From Ancylobacter tetraedralis (GTDB taxonomy: Bacteria; Pseudomonadota; Alphaproteobacteria; Rhizobiales; Xanthobacteraceae): a stretch of 64,000 nucleotides of DNA. Location: assembly GCF_014195655.1 (NCBI RefSeq), contig NZ_JACICD010000004.1, positions 483,929-547,928 of the forward strand, given 5' to 3'. This document shows positions 40,679 through 48,599 of the stretch, piece by piece; position 1 is the stretch's first letter; each line of letters opens with the position of its first letter. Under the pieces are notes generated by a model. It worked only from the letters and a program-made list of their open reading frames with translations. It searched no databases and was not told the DNA's origin. The position numbers were made by a program, and so were the translations under genes.

Positions 40679-41062
40679 TCAGATCACATAGGGCGGAACG
40701 TGGTAATACTCGTTCACCTTGCGATCCCAGTTGCGATCTTCCCACGAGCCCCCATTGGCGCTGGTGTGGTGGGGCGCGCCCTGAAGCTGCTCGTCGGTCA
40801 TGTCGACGACATAGCCGTCCAGCGACTCGTCATATTTCAGCAGCGACCACGGCAGCGGGTAATAATCCTCGCCGAAGCCGAGGAACCCTCCGAAGCTCAT
40901 GACCGCATAGGCGGTCTGGCCGCTCAGCTTGTCGATCATCACCCGGGCGATGGAGCCGATGCGATCGCCATTGGGGCGATAGACGGCGGTACCCTCGACC
41001 TTGTCGCTGCCGATCAGCGTCATGGTTTCGCGGTTCTCGAGATTGTGCTGCGTGCTTTGCAT
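40679..41062 (-). CDS. PRC-barrel domain protein
   Basis: The 127 aa protein has an N-terminal PRC-barrel (MTLIGSDKVEGTAVYRPNGDRIGSIARVMIDKLSGQTAYAVMSF) followed by GGFLGFGEDYYPLPWSLLKYDESLDGYVVDM. This layout is common in Rhizobiales stress-associated PRC proteins. The C-terminal tail is rich in Trp, Asn and Tyr. There is no signal peptide. Its role is unknown; such genes are often induced by stress in stationary phase. It is divergent from the L,D-transpeptidase gene at 41309. Confidence 0.85.
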   Translation of the reverse strand: MQSTQHNLENRETMTLIGSDKVEGTAVYRPNGDRIGSIARVMIDKLSGQTAYAVMSFGGFLGFGEDYYPLPWSLLKYDESLDGYVVDMTDEQLQGAPHHTSANGGSWEDRNWDRKVNEYYHVPPYVI

Positions 41063-41308
41063 CGAAAGCCTCCCTTTGTTTGCTCAGCTGCGATGTGAGG
41101 AAAACAGCCGACCTGCCCTTGCGTTCCACGATTAAATCGATTTCTGCGCGTTCATTTTATTTGGATGTGCTTGGAAAGTGAGTGAACCATCGCCGACTTC
41201 ATCTTGATACCGTCGTGATCAAGAGGCGCGCACGGCGGTGCCCGCAGCGTGGGCGGATGTTATGCTATCCCCCGCAGCGGAGCGGAGAATCAGCGCGTGG
41301 GGAGCGAG

Positions 41309-42331
41309 ATGGGCGGCAAGGGGAGTGGGACAGGGCTGACGCGCCGCGCGGCGCTGGTGGGTGTCGCGGTGGCCGGTGCCGGGTTGATGGGCCTCGGCAT
41401 GGGTTCCGCCAAGGCGCAGGACGCGGAACTGGAAGCGATCGCCGCGCTCAAGCCCGGGCAGTATGTGTGGTACCCCGACCGCGCGCCCGACGGTTTCGTC
41501 GCCATCATCGTCTCGCTGCCGGACCAGCGCTGCTATGTCTATCGCAATGGAGTGCGCATCGGTGTCTCCACCTGCTCCACCGGCCGGGAGGGGCATGAGA
41601 CGCCGGTCGGGATCTTCATCATCCTGCAGAAGGATGTCGACCATCACTCCTCGCTCTATGACGATGCGTCGATGCCCTATACCGAGCGCCTGACCTGGTC
41701 GGGCGTGTGCCTGCATGCCGGCGGGCTGCCGGGCTATCCGTCCTCGCATGGCTGCGTGCACCTGCCGCTGGAATTTTCCAAGCTGCTGTTCGGCGTCACC
41801 CATTACGGCACGCCGGTCATCATCGCCGATTCGCATTCCCAGCCTGTGGATGTGCTGCATCCCGGCCTGGTGCTGCCGGCGGATGCGACCAGCGCGATTC
41901 AGACCGATGACCCCAAGAACGCCGACGGAACGCCCGATACCGAGGCTGCGCCAAACCCGGCGGCCGATGCCGTGGCGCTGATCGTCAGCGGCGCCGACAA
42001 GACGCTGGTGGCGATCAAGGATGGGGCGGAGGTGCTGACCGCGCCGGTCACCATCAAGGATCCCGGCACGCCGCTCGGCAATGTCGTGTATGTGCTGAAA
42101 AAGGTGGGCGGCGACGTCACCTGGACCGCCGTCGGTTTCGAGGGCAACGGCGCCGGGCAGGGCAAGGCGACCAGCGCCATCGACCGCATCACCGTGGCGC
42201 CGCAGGCCAACCAGCAACTCGCCAGCCTGTTGGTGCCGGGCTCCACCCTGTTCGTCACCGAACTCTCGGCCGCGCCGGACACGCGCTCCTCCGGCAAGGA
42301 CTTCGTCGTCCTCTCGCAGGCGATGAGCTGA
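41309..42331 (+). CDS. L,D-transpeptidase with a C-terminal degenerate copy of the YkuD N-terminal half
   Basis: A 340 aa exported enzyme with a Tat-like signal (LTRRAALVGVAVAGAG, cleavage near AKAQD). The YkuD domain (about 62-175) has His136 in CLHAGGLPGYPSSHGCVHLP and the nucleophile Cys149. A second segment at 222-263 (VALIVSGADKTLVAIKDG, then PGTPLGNVVYVL) mirrors 64-106 (VAIIVSLPDQRCYVYRNG, then HETPVGIFIIL) but lacks the catalytic half. The start is ATG 41309 with GGAG before it; an earlier ATG at 41249 precedes the signal. mepA starts 10 bases after the stop, so the two are one transcript. Confidence 0.9.
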   Translation: MGGKGSGTGLTRRAALVGVAVAGAGLMGLGMGSAKAQDAELEAIAALKPGQYVWYPDRAPDGFVAIIVSLPDQRCYVYRNGVRIGVSTCSTGREGHETPVGIFIILQKDVDHHSSLYDDASMPYTERLTWSGVCLHAGGLPGYPSSHGCVHLPLEFSKLLFGVTHYGTPVIIADSHSQPVDVLHPGLVLPADATSAIQTDDPKNADGTPDTEAAPNPAADAVALIVSGADKTLVAIKDGAEVLTAPVTIKDPGTPLGNVVYVLKKVGGDVTWTAVGFEGNGAGQGKATSAIDRITVAPQANQQLASLLVPGSTLFVTELSAAPDTRSSGKDFVVLSQAMS

Positions 42332-42341
42332 GGAGGCGTGG

Positions 42342-43295
42342 ATGATGGGCGGCCGTCGCCTTGCGGTTCTGGCCACGCGCGGCCTCGCGCTGGCAGCCAT
42401 CGCTCTCGCCCTGACGGGGCCTGCCGCACGGGCGCAGGACGTGACGCCGGCCAATGTCGCGCCCCTCGCCGCGCCGACGCCGCGCAATGCCGATAGTGTG
42501 ACGGCCAAGCAGCTGTTCGGCGCGGTGCGAGGCCCGGCGGACCTCGCGACGCGCTCGATCGGCTTCTATTCCAAGGGTTGCCTCGCCGGCGCGCAGGCGC
42601 TGCCGGTGAATGGCAAGACCTGGCAGGCCATGCGCCTCTCCCGCAACCGCAACTGGGGCCACCCGGATCTGGTCGCCTTCCTGGAACGCTTCGCCACGCG
42701 CGTTCCCGCGGTCTCGAACTGGCCGGGGATCCTCGTTGGCGACATGTCGCAGCCGCGCGGCGGACCGATGCTCACCGGCCATGCCTCGCACCAGATCGGG
42801 CTCGATGCCGATATCTGGCTCACCCCCATGCCCAAGCGCAGCTTCACGGCGGAGGAGCGGGAGACGATCTCCGCCACCATGATCGTCCGGCCCGACCGGC
42901 TCGATGTCGACGCCAAGGTGTGGACGCCGGCGCATGTCGCGGTGATCAAGGCCGCGGCGCAGGACCCCGACGTCGAGCGCGTGCTGGTCAACGCGGCGAT
43001 CAAGAAGGCGCTGTGCCGCGATGCCACCGGCGATCGCTCCTGGTTGCAGAAGGTGCGGCCCTATTGGGGGCACGACTACCACATGCATGTGCGCATCGCG
43101 TGCCCCGCGGGCAGTCCGGACTGTCGCGCTCAGGATGCGGTGGTGCCGGGCGATGGCTGCGGCAAGGAACTGGACTGGTGGTTCTCCGACGCGAACCTGC
43201 ATCCCAGGCCACCCAAGGAGCCGGTGAAGCCGCCGCCGCCCATGATGCTGAAGGACCTGCCGCCCGCCTGCCGCGAGGTGGTGCTGGCGCCGTGA
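42342..43295 (+). CDS. mepA: Penicillin-insensitive murein DD/LD-endopeptidase
   Basis: MepA is a periplasmic zinc LAS-type enzyme that cleaves peptide cross-links, including the D-Ala-mDAP and mDAP-mDAP types. The 317 aa protein has a signal peptide (about 1-31, ending AARAQ). It then has family segments GCLAGAQALP, MRLSRNRNWGHPDLVAFL, TGHASHQIGLDADIWLTP (zinc His and Asp) and WGHDYHMHVRIACP (third ligand). Cys residues near the C-terminus (CPAGSPDC, DGCGKEL, PPACREV) fit its disulfides. GAGGAGG precedes the start. It is coupled to the L,D-transpeptidase upstream. Confidence 0.95.
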   Translation: MMGGRRLAVLATRGLALAAIALALTGPAARAQDVTPANVAPLAAPTPRNADSVTAKQLFGAVRGPADLATRSIGFYSKGCLAGAQALPVNGKTWQAMRLSRNRNWGHPDLVAFLERFATRVPAVSNWPGILVGDMSQPRGGPMLTGHASHQIGLDADIWLTPMPKRSFTAEERETISATMIVRPDRLDVDAKVWTPAHVAVIKAAAQDPDVERVLVNAAIKKALCRDATGDRSWLQKVRPYWGHDYHMHVRIACPAGSPDCRAQDAVVPGDGCGKELDWWFSDANLHPRPPKEPVKPPPPMMLKDLPPACREVVLAP

Positions 43296-43350
43296 GGGCC
43301 CCTTCGGCAAGGCCAACCCTGACGCATGGGTGGCGCCGGAGGCGGCTCCT

Positions 43351-43460
43351 TCCCCTCTCCCCGCGGGGGAGAGGGTTGGGGTGAGGGGGCTCTGCGCTCG
43401 GCCGCCGCGCAGCCCCTCACCGACCCGCTGCGCGGGCCACCTCTCCCCAACGGGAGAGCG
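43351..43460. repeat. REP-like palindrome cluster after mepA
   Basis: CCCTCTCCCC (43353-43362) and GGGGAGAGGG (43366-43375) pair perfectly, then TTGGGGTGAGGGGG, CCCCTCACCGACCCGCTGCG and CACCTCTCCCCAACGGGAGAG. The second unit matches 29610-29660. It may also end mepA transcription. Nothing coding is visible between mepA and 43541. Confidence 0.7.
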
Positions 43461-43512
43461 AAGACGCCGCAGGGCGAGGGCAGGGCGAGAGATGTCTCGC
43501 TGGTTGCGGCGC

Positions 43513-43546
43513 CTTCAGCCAGCTTCTTCAGCCAGCTTCTTCAGCC
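43513..43546. repeat. 13-bp tandem repeat at the end of the GMC gene
   Basis: CTTCAGCCAGCTT occurs twice in full (43513-43525, 43526-43538) and once in part (43539-43546). It lies just past, and partly over, the stop codon of the minus-strand GMC oxidoreductase. A simple slippage product. Confidence 0.8.
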
Positions 43547-45160
43547 ACGTGCATCCTGCAGGATCATGCCGGCGGCTTTCTCGGCGATCATGAGGGTCGG
43601 TGAATTGGTGTTGCCCGACACGATGGTCGGCATGATCGAGGCATCCGCCACGCGCAGGCCGGTAATGCCGAACACCCGCAGGCGTCCGTCCACCACTGCC
43701 ATGGGATCGCTCGCCAGCCCCATTTTCGCCGTGCCGACCGGATGGAAGATGGTGGTGCCGATATCGCCGGCCGCGCGCGCCAGCGCCTCTTCGGTGTCAG
43801 CGACATCGGGGCCCGGAAGCATCTCGTCCGGTCGATAGGGCGCCAGCGCGGGCTGGGCGACGATGCGGCGGGCGACGCGGATGCTGTCCGCCGCCACCCG
43901 GCGATCCTCCTCCGCACTCAGATAGTTCGGCCGGATGCGCGGGGCGGCGGTGCTGTCCGGGCTGGCCAGCGTCAGCGTGCCCCGGCTCTCCGGCCGAAGG
44001 TTGCACACGCTCATGGTGAAGGCCGGGAAGCGGTGCAGCGGCTCGCCGAATTTGCCGAGCGAGAGCGGCTGCACGTGGAATTCGAGGTCGGCGCGCTCCT
44101 TCTCCGCCCGCGAGCGGGTGAAGATGCCGAGCTGCGAGGGCGCCATGGTGAGCGGCCCGCGCTGGAACAGCGCGAAGTCCAGCCCCATCTTGGCGCGGCC
44201 GAACAGCGAGTGATACTGCTCGTTCAGCGTCGGCACGCCGGCGACCTTGTAGATCATGCGGATCTGCAGATGGTCCTGCAGGTTGGCGCCGACGCCCGGC
44301 AGGTCCTTCGCGACAGGGATGCCGAGTGGTGCGAGTTCCGCGCCGGGGCCGATGCCGGAGAGCTTCATCAACTGCGGCGAGCCGATGGCGCCAGCGGCAA
44401 GGATCACCTCGCCGCGCGTCCGCACGGTGCGGGACATGCCGTTCTGGCGATAGACGACGCCGACCGCACGGCCGTTCTCGATGAGGATCCTCTCGGTGTG
44501 GCAGCCGGTCTCCAGCCGCAGATTGGGACGGGAGAGCACGGGCTTGAGAAACCCCCGCGCCGCGCTCCAGCGGAATCCGCGCTTCTGGTTCACCTGGAAA
44601 TAGGAGGAGCCTTCATTGTCGCCGCCATTGAAATCGGCAACCGGGGCGATGCCCGCCTGGCTGGCGGCTACGCGCACCTCGTCCAGCAGCTTCCAGGTGA
44701 GGCGGGGAAATTCCACCCGCCACTCGCCACCCGCGCCATGGAACGCGCCGCCGCCGAGATAATGATCCTCGTGCGACTTGAAGATGGGCAGCACGTCGTC
44801 CCAGCCCCAGCCTTCGAGCCCGAGCTGGCGCCAATGGTCGTAATCGGCGGCCTGCCCGCGCATGTAGATCATGGCGTTGATGGCCGAGGAGCCGCCGATG
44901 GTCTTGCCGCGCGGATAGTTGAGCGCGCGCCCGTTCAGCCCGGGCTCGGCCTCCGTCTTGAAGCACCAGTCGGCGCGGGGATTGCCGATGGCGAAGAGGT
45001 AGCCGACCGGGATGTGGAACCAGATCCAGTTGTCGCGCCCGCCCGCCTCCAGCACCAGCACGCGGTGCTTGGGGTCGGCGGAAAGCCGGTTCGCCAGCAC
45101 GCAACCCGCCGAGCCGGCGCCGACCACGATGTAGTCATAGCTCTCGGCATCCATCGGCAT
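43541..45160 (-). CDS. GMC-family FAD oxidoreductase (choline/alcohol dehydrogenase-like)
   Basis: The 539 aa protein has the FAD Rossmann motif YDYIVVGAGSAGCVLANRLS, the GMC signature PRGKTIGGSSAINAMIYMRG, SGIGPGAELAPLGIPVAKDLPGVG in its middle region and the catalytic His in HPVGTAKMG near the C-terminus. It lacks a signal peptide. Members oxidise choline, polyethylene glycol or various alcohols; the substrate cannot be told. No betaine-aldehyde dehydrogenase gene is nearby, which argues against a choline-to-betaine role. Confidence 0.9.
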   Translation of the reverse strand: MPMDAESYDYIVVGAGSAGCVLANRLSADPKHRVLVLEAGGRDNWIWFHIPVGYLFAIGNPRADWCFKTEAEPGLNGRALNYPRGKTIGGSSAINAMIYMRGQAADYDHWRQLGLEGWGWDDVLPIFKSHEDHYLGGGAFHGAGGEWRVEFPRLTWKLLDEVRVAASQAGIAPVADFNGGDNEGSSYFQVNQKRGFRWSAARGFLKPVLSRPNLRLETGCHTERILIENGRAVGVVYRQNGMSRTVRTRGEVILAAGAIGSPQLMKLSGIGPGAELAPLGIPVAKDLPGVGANLQDHLQIRMIYKVAGVPTLNEQYHSLFGRAKMGLDFALFQRGPLTMAPSQLGIFTRSRAEKERADLEFHVQPLSLGKFGEPLHRFPAFTMSVCNLRPESRGTLTLASPDSTAAPRIRPNYLSAEEDRRVAADSIRVARRIVAQPALAPYRPDEMLPGPDVADTEEALARAAGDIGTTIFHPVGTAKMGLASDPMAVVDGRLRVFGITGLRVADASIMPTIVSGNTNSPTLMIAEKAAGMILQDARG

Positions 45161-45282
45161 GGCGGGCTCCCCTGGCGGTTTTCGTTGCCGGCACGCTGCC
45201 CGTGGGGCGGGCGGGCGGCAACGGGAAATCGCGCATAAGGGCTGTTCGCAAACGTGCGCAACGGGGCGCCCGCCGGCTGCCG

Positions 45283-46146
45283 CTACTGCGTCAGCATGCC
45301 GGCGAACACGCCGAGCGTGCGGGCGTAGACCTCCGCCTTGTTCCAGCCGAGCAGTGCCTGATAGTTCGGCTCGCCCGGACCCCAGCCGGCGCCGGCCCGC
45401 CAGCCATAGCCGCGCAGATAGTTGGCGGTGGAGGCCAGCACGTCCGTCGGGCTGCGCACCAGATCGGCGCGGCCGTCGCCGTCGAAATCGACCGCGAACT
45501 TGACGTAGGAACTGGCGAGGAACTGGGTCTGGCCGATTTCGCCGGCCCAGGCGCCGCGCATCTCATCGAGCGTGAGGTCGCCGCGCTGGTAGATGCGCAG
45601 CGCGTCGAGCAGCTGGGGCGTGAAGAAATCGCTGCGCCGGCAGTCATAGGACAGGGTGGAGAGCGAGCGCAGGATCGGCATGTTGCCGATATTGGCGCCG
45701 TAATCGGTCTCCATGCCCCAGATGGCGACGAGAATGGGGCCGGGAACGCCGTAGCGCCGCTCGATCTGGGCCAGTGCCGAGGCGTAGCGCTGCAGCATCT
45801 GCTTGCCCTTGGCGATGCGCCCCTTGCTGATGCGGTTGCGCGAGAATTCCTCGAAGCTCATCTTGAAGTGCTTCTGATTGCGGTCGAGGCTGATCACCTT
45901 GGTGTCATAGGTGACGCCGTCCAGCGGGCGCAGCGCGGCGGGGGAAATGCCCTGCGACACGGCCTGCTGGCGGAAATCGCGCATCCAGGCGTCGAAACCC
46001 GCGGCATCGTTGCCGCAGGGGGCCGCGAGCGCCGGCCCCGCCACGAGCGGCGCCAGAAGCGCGGCGACGAGGCCCGCCTTAAACCCCGAACGGCAGCCCA
46101 TCCGGCGCCCCGCCTGTTTCATCCGGTTGACGATATGTCCGATCAT
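45283..46146 (-). CDS. Lytic murein transglycosylase (MltB-type, no C-terminal binding domain)
   Basis: The 287 aa protein starts at ATG 46146 (MIGHIVNRMKQAGRRMGCRSGF) with a basic N-terminus and hydrophobic core ending APLVAGPALAA, a signal peptide. The SLT_2 domain fills the rest: WMRDFRQQAVSQGISPAAL, the catalytic Glu in AIWGMETDYGAN, GEIGQTQFLASSYVKFAVDFDGDG and YLRGYGWRAGAGWG. Unlike the MltB protein at 4980-6215 it lacks the peptidoglycan-binding domain. It may take part in cell-wall remodelling together with the other wall enzymes nearby. Confidence 0.9.
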   Translation of the reverse strand: MIGHIVNRMKQAGRRMGCRSGFKAGLVAALLAPLVAGPALAAPCGNDAAGFDAWMRDFRQQAVSQGISPAALRPLDGVTYDTKVISLDRNQKHFKMSFEEFSRNRISKGRIAKGKQMLQRYASALAQIERRYGVPGPILVAIWGMETDYGANIGNMPILRSLSTLSYDCRRSDFFTPQLLDALRIYQRGDLTLDEMRGAWAGEIGQTQFLASSYVKFAVDFDGDGRADLVRSPTDVLASTANYLRGYGWRAGAGWGPGEPNYQALLGWNKAEVYARTLGVFAGMLTQ

Positions 46147-46230
46147 GGCCGATCCCCGCGACAGCGTTCTCGCGCGCAGCATGCACGAGGAAGATGAACG
46201 CACGGTATCCGTGCGAGCTCAGATGCGAGC

Positions 46231-46977
46231 TCAGATGCCGATCCGTCCGAAGCCGGGCAGCTTGATGCCGGGCCGGCGCAGATCGAGCCCGGCAACGGCG
46301 CCGAGCAGGTTGAACTCGATGCCCTCGACCCAGGCGAGCGTGAGCCCGGCATAGCCGCCCAGCGTGAGGCGGATCCCGGTGCGCGACGGCGCCGGGCCCA
46401 CCCAGCGACCATCGACCGGGAAATCCTTGCCGATGGCGGTGGAGGGCAGGGCGGCGGCCATTTCCGGCACCTGCGCGACGATATGGGCGATGAAGGTGTT
46501 GGAGTTCGGGCCCGGCCATGCACGATAGTCGCCGGCCTCGGCAAAGGGATAGGAGGCGATGGCGGCCCGCAGCTTCGGGATCAGCCGCTCCACCGCCTCG
46601 CCTTCCAGCGCGAAGACCAGCTGCGGCGGGTTGCCATACCAGCGCGCATCGGGCGGGCGGATATTGTGGCGCACCGGCGCGCCGCTCCACCCGACCACGT
46701 CGTAGCGGTCATAGCCATCCGCGCCCGCCGGCTTGAACACGATCCAGCTATGGACCGCGAAGATGGAGCGCCAGCGCCCCACCCGGGCGGCATAGATGCG
46801 CACCAGCGCCGGAGACGCCTGCGTGGCCGGCGGCAGCGAGCCGGTGCTGGACCAGTCGGCGTTGCCCCAGTTCCGCGTCCAGTCGACCGCGTGCCACTGC
46901 ACGAGCGCATGGGCGCCGAGCGGCAGGCCGAATCCGAGCAGCAAGGCGAGGACACCGATGCGGAAGGCGCGAAACAT
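46231..46977 (-). CDS. DUF3750 domain protein
   Basis: From the ATG at 46977 the 248 aa product has an N-terminal hydrophobic signal or anchor (FRIGVLALLLGFGLPLGAHA) and the DUF3750 pattern: VRIYAARVGRWRSIFAVHSWIVFKPAG, YDRYDVVGW and WPGPNSNTFIAHIVAQVPEM. The conserved H and N residues suggest an enzyme, but no activity is known. The frame is open further upstream to 47082, but that part would overlap the mntH regulatory region. Confidence 0.85.
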   Translation of the reverse strand: MFRAFRIGVLALLLGFGLPLGAHALVQWHAVDWTRNWGNADWSSTGSLPPATQASPALVRIYAARVGRWRSIFAVHSWIVFKPAGADGYDRYDVVGWSGAPVRHNIRPPDARWYGNPPQLVFALEGEAVERLIPKLRAAIASYPFAEAGDYRAWPGPNSNTFIAHIVAQVPEMAAALPSTAIGKDFPVDGRWVGPAPSRTGIRLTLGGYAGLTLAWVEGIEFNLLGAVAGLDLRRPGIKLPGFGRIGI

Positions 46978-47050
46978 GCCCCATGGCTTCGCCCGGGAAG
47001 CGGATCTGCACAAGTCCTTGCCGCATCGCACGCGAAAACGTGTCCGCTTT

Positions 47051-47067
47051 TTGCGAATGGTTCGCAA
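47051..47067 (+). promoter_or_regulatory. Upstream palindromic operator of mntH
   Basis: TTGCGAATGGTTCGCAA is a perfect 7-bp inverted repeat around TGG. It sits just before the TTGACA -35 at 47073. A near-identical second copy lies at 47104-47120. The shape fits a Mn-responsive (Mur/MntR-type) operator. Confidence 0.65.
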
Positions 47068-47072
47068 TCGCA

Positions 47073-47101
47073 TTGACACCACCCGGCAGAGCGCGCATGT
47101 T
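47073..47101 (+). promoter_or_regulatory. Probable mntH promoter
   Basis: Consensus -35 TTGACA (47073-47078), 17-base spacer, weaker -10 CATGTT (47096-47101). It is framed by the two palindromes. Confidence 0.55.
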
Positions 47102-47103
47102 TT

Positions 47104-47120
47104 TTGCGACTAATTCGCAA
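47104..47120 (+). promoter_or_regulatory. Downstream palindromic operator of mntH
   Basis: TTGCGACTAATTCGCAA, one mismatch from a perfect palindrome and matching the upstream copy in both arms. Centres of the two copies are 53 bp apart, about five helical turns. It covers the likely transcription start. Confidence 0.65.
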
Positions 47121-47135
47121 TAGCGAGAATGAACG

Positions 47136-48491
47136 ATGCTGGATCGGTTGCAGGCAGGCGAGGGCTCGGGCGAGGGCGCGGGTTGGCGGCGAGAGCGAGG
47201 CGATCCGGCGCTCGCGGAGGTGCATGGCAGCATCAATGTTCCGAAGAAGTCGGGCATCTGGCGCTTCTTCGCCTTCATGGGGCCGGGCTATCTCGTCGCC
47301 ACCGGCTACATGGACCCCGGCAACTGGGCGACCTCGCTGGCTGGCGGCTCCAAGTTCGGCTACGCGCTGCTCACCGTCGCGCTGCTCTCCAACATGATCG
47401 CCATCCTGCTGCAGGCGCTGTGCTCCCGGCTCGGCGTCGCCTCGGGTCGCGACCTCGCGCAGGCCTGCCGCGATGCCTTCCCGCGGCCGGTGAGCTTCGT
47501 GCTGTGGATTCTGGCGGAGGCGGCGATCTGCGCCACCGACCTTGCCGAGGTCATCGGCACGGCCATCGGCCTCAACCTGTTATTCGGCATTCCGCTCGAG
47601 ATCGGCGTCATCATCACCGCGCTCGATGTGTTCCTGATCCTGTGGCTGCAGACGCTCGGCTTCCGCTTCGTGGAGGCACTGGTGGTGGCGCTGCTGGCGG
47701 TGATCGCCCTGTGTTTCGGCGTCCAGATCGCGATGGCCGATCCGAACTGGGGCGACGTTATCCGCGGCTTCGCGCCGACCACGGAGATCGTCACCAATCC
47801 CGACATGCTCTATCTCGCGCTCGGCATCCTCGGCGCGACGGTGATGCCGCATAATCTCTACCTGCACTCGGCCATCGTGCAGACGCGGCGTCACGACAAC
47901 ACGCTCGAGGGCAAGCGCGAGGCGATCAAGCTCGCCACCTGGGATTCCACGCTGGCGCTGATGTTCGCGCTGACGATCAACGCCTCGATCCTCATTCTCG
48001 CGGCGTCCGCCTTCCATCATGGCGGTGCGGGTGAGGTGGCGGATCTGGGCAAGGCGCACGAACTGCTCAACCCGCTGCTCGGCAGCGCCTGGGCGCCGAC
48101 GCTGTTCGCCATCGCGCTGCTGTGCTGCGGCCTCAACTCCACCGTGACGGCCACCATAGCCGGACAGGCCGTGATGGAGGGCTTCCTGCAGATCCGGCTG
48201 GCGCCATGGCTGCGCCGGCTCATCACCCGCTCCATCGCCATCGTGCCGGCGGCGGGGGTGACGATCGCCTATGGCGAGAGCGGGGCGGGATCGCTGCTGA
48301 TCCTCAGCCAGGTGGTTCTCAGCCTGCAACTGCCCTTCGCCGTGGTGCCGCTGATCCTGTTCACGGCGAACCGCGCCAAGATGGGCACGCTCGCCGCGCC
48401 GCGCTGGCAGATTGTTCTCGCCTCGCTTGCCGCCACGCTGATCATCGCGCTCAACATGAAGCTGCTCTACGACTTCTTCCTCGGCGCCTGA
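47136..48491 (+). CDS. mntH: Nramp-family Mn2+/divalent metal transporter
   Basis: MntH imports Mn2+ (and some Fe2+) with protons. The 451 aa protein has about 11 transmembrane helices. The Nramp TM1 motif is [20 protein letters not shown] (metal-binding Asp and Asn in DPGN), and the TM6 motif is [12 protein letters not shown]. The N-terminal 35 residues are hydrophilic. It is likely repressed when Mn is sufficient through the twin palindromes in its promoter. DUF3750 is divergent. Confidence 0.95.
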   Translation: MLDRLQAGEGSGEGAGWRRERGDPALAEVHGSINVPKKSGIWRFFAFMGPGYLVATGYMDPGNWATSLAGGSKFGYALLTVALLSNMIAILLQALCSRLGVASGRDLAQACRDAFPRPVSFVLWILAEAAICATDLAEVIGTAIGLNLLFGIPLEIGVIITALDVFLILWLQTLGFRFVEALVVALLAVIALCFGVQIAMADPNWGDVIRGFAPTTEIVTNPDMLYLALGILGATVMPHNLYLHSAIVQTRRHDNTLEGKREAIKLATWDSTLALMFALTINASILILAASAFHHGGAGEVADLGKAHELLNPLLGSAWAPTLFAIALLCCGLNSTVTATIAGQAVMEGFLQIRLAPWLRRLITRSIAIVPAAGVTIAYGESGAGSLLILSQVVLSLQLPFAVVPLILFTANRAKMGTLAAPRWQIVLASLAATLIIALNMKLLYDFFLGA

Positions 48492-48599
48492 TCACGGCTG
48501 CATGAGCGCCGGCGCGCCTGTCACGCGGCGTCTTGCGCCGGCGCGGCTCTCGCGCTCTCATGGCCCGGCTGCGTCGCGCCGCAACCGGGGAGGGCGAGG

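Noticed and set aside
43541..45160. Choline dehydrogenase betA of a betaine operon
   Set aside because: No betB, betI or choline transporter genes flank it, and GMC proteins have many substrates. Left as GMC oxidoreductase.
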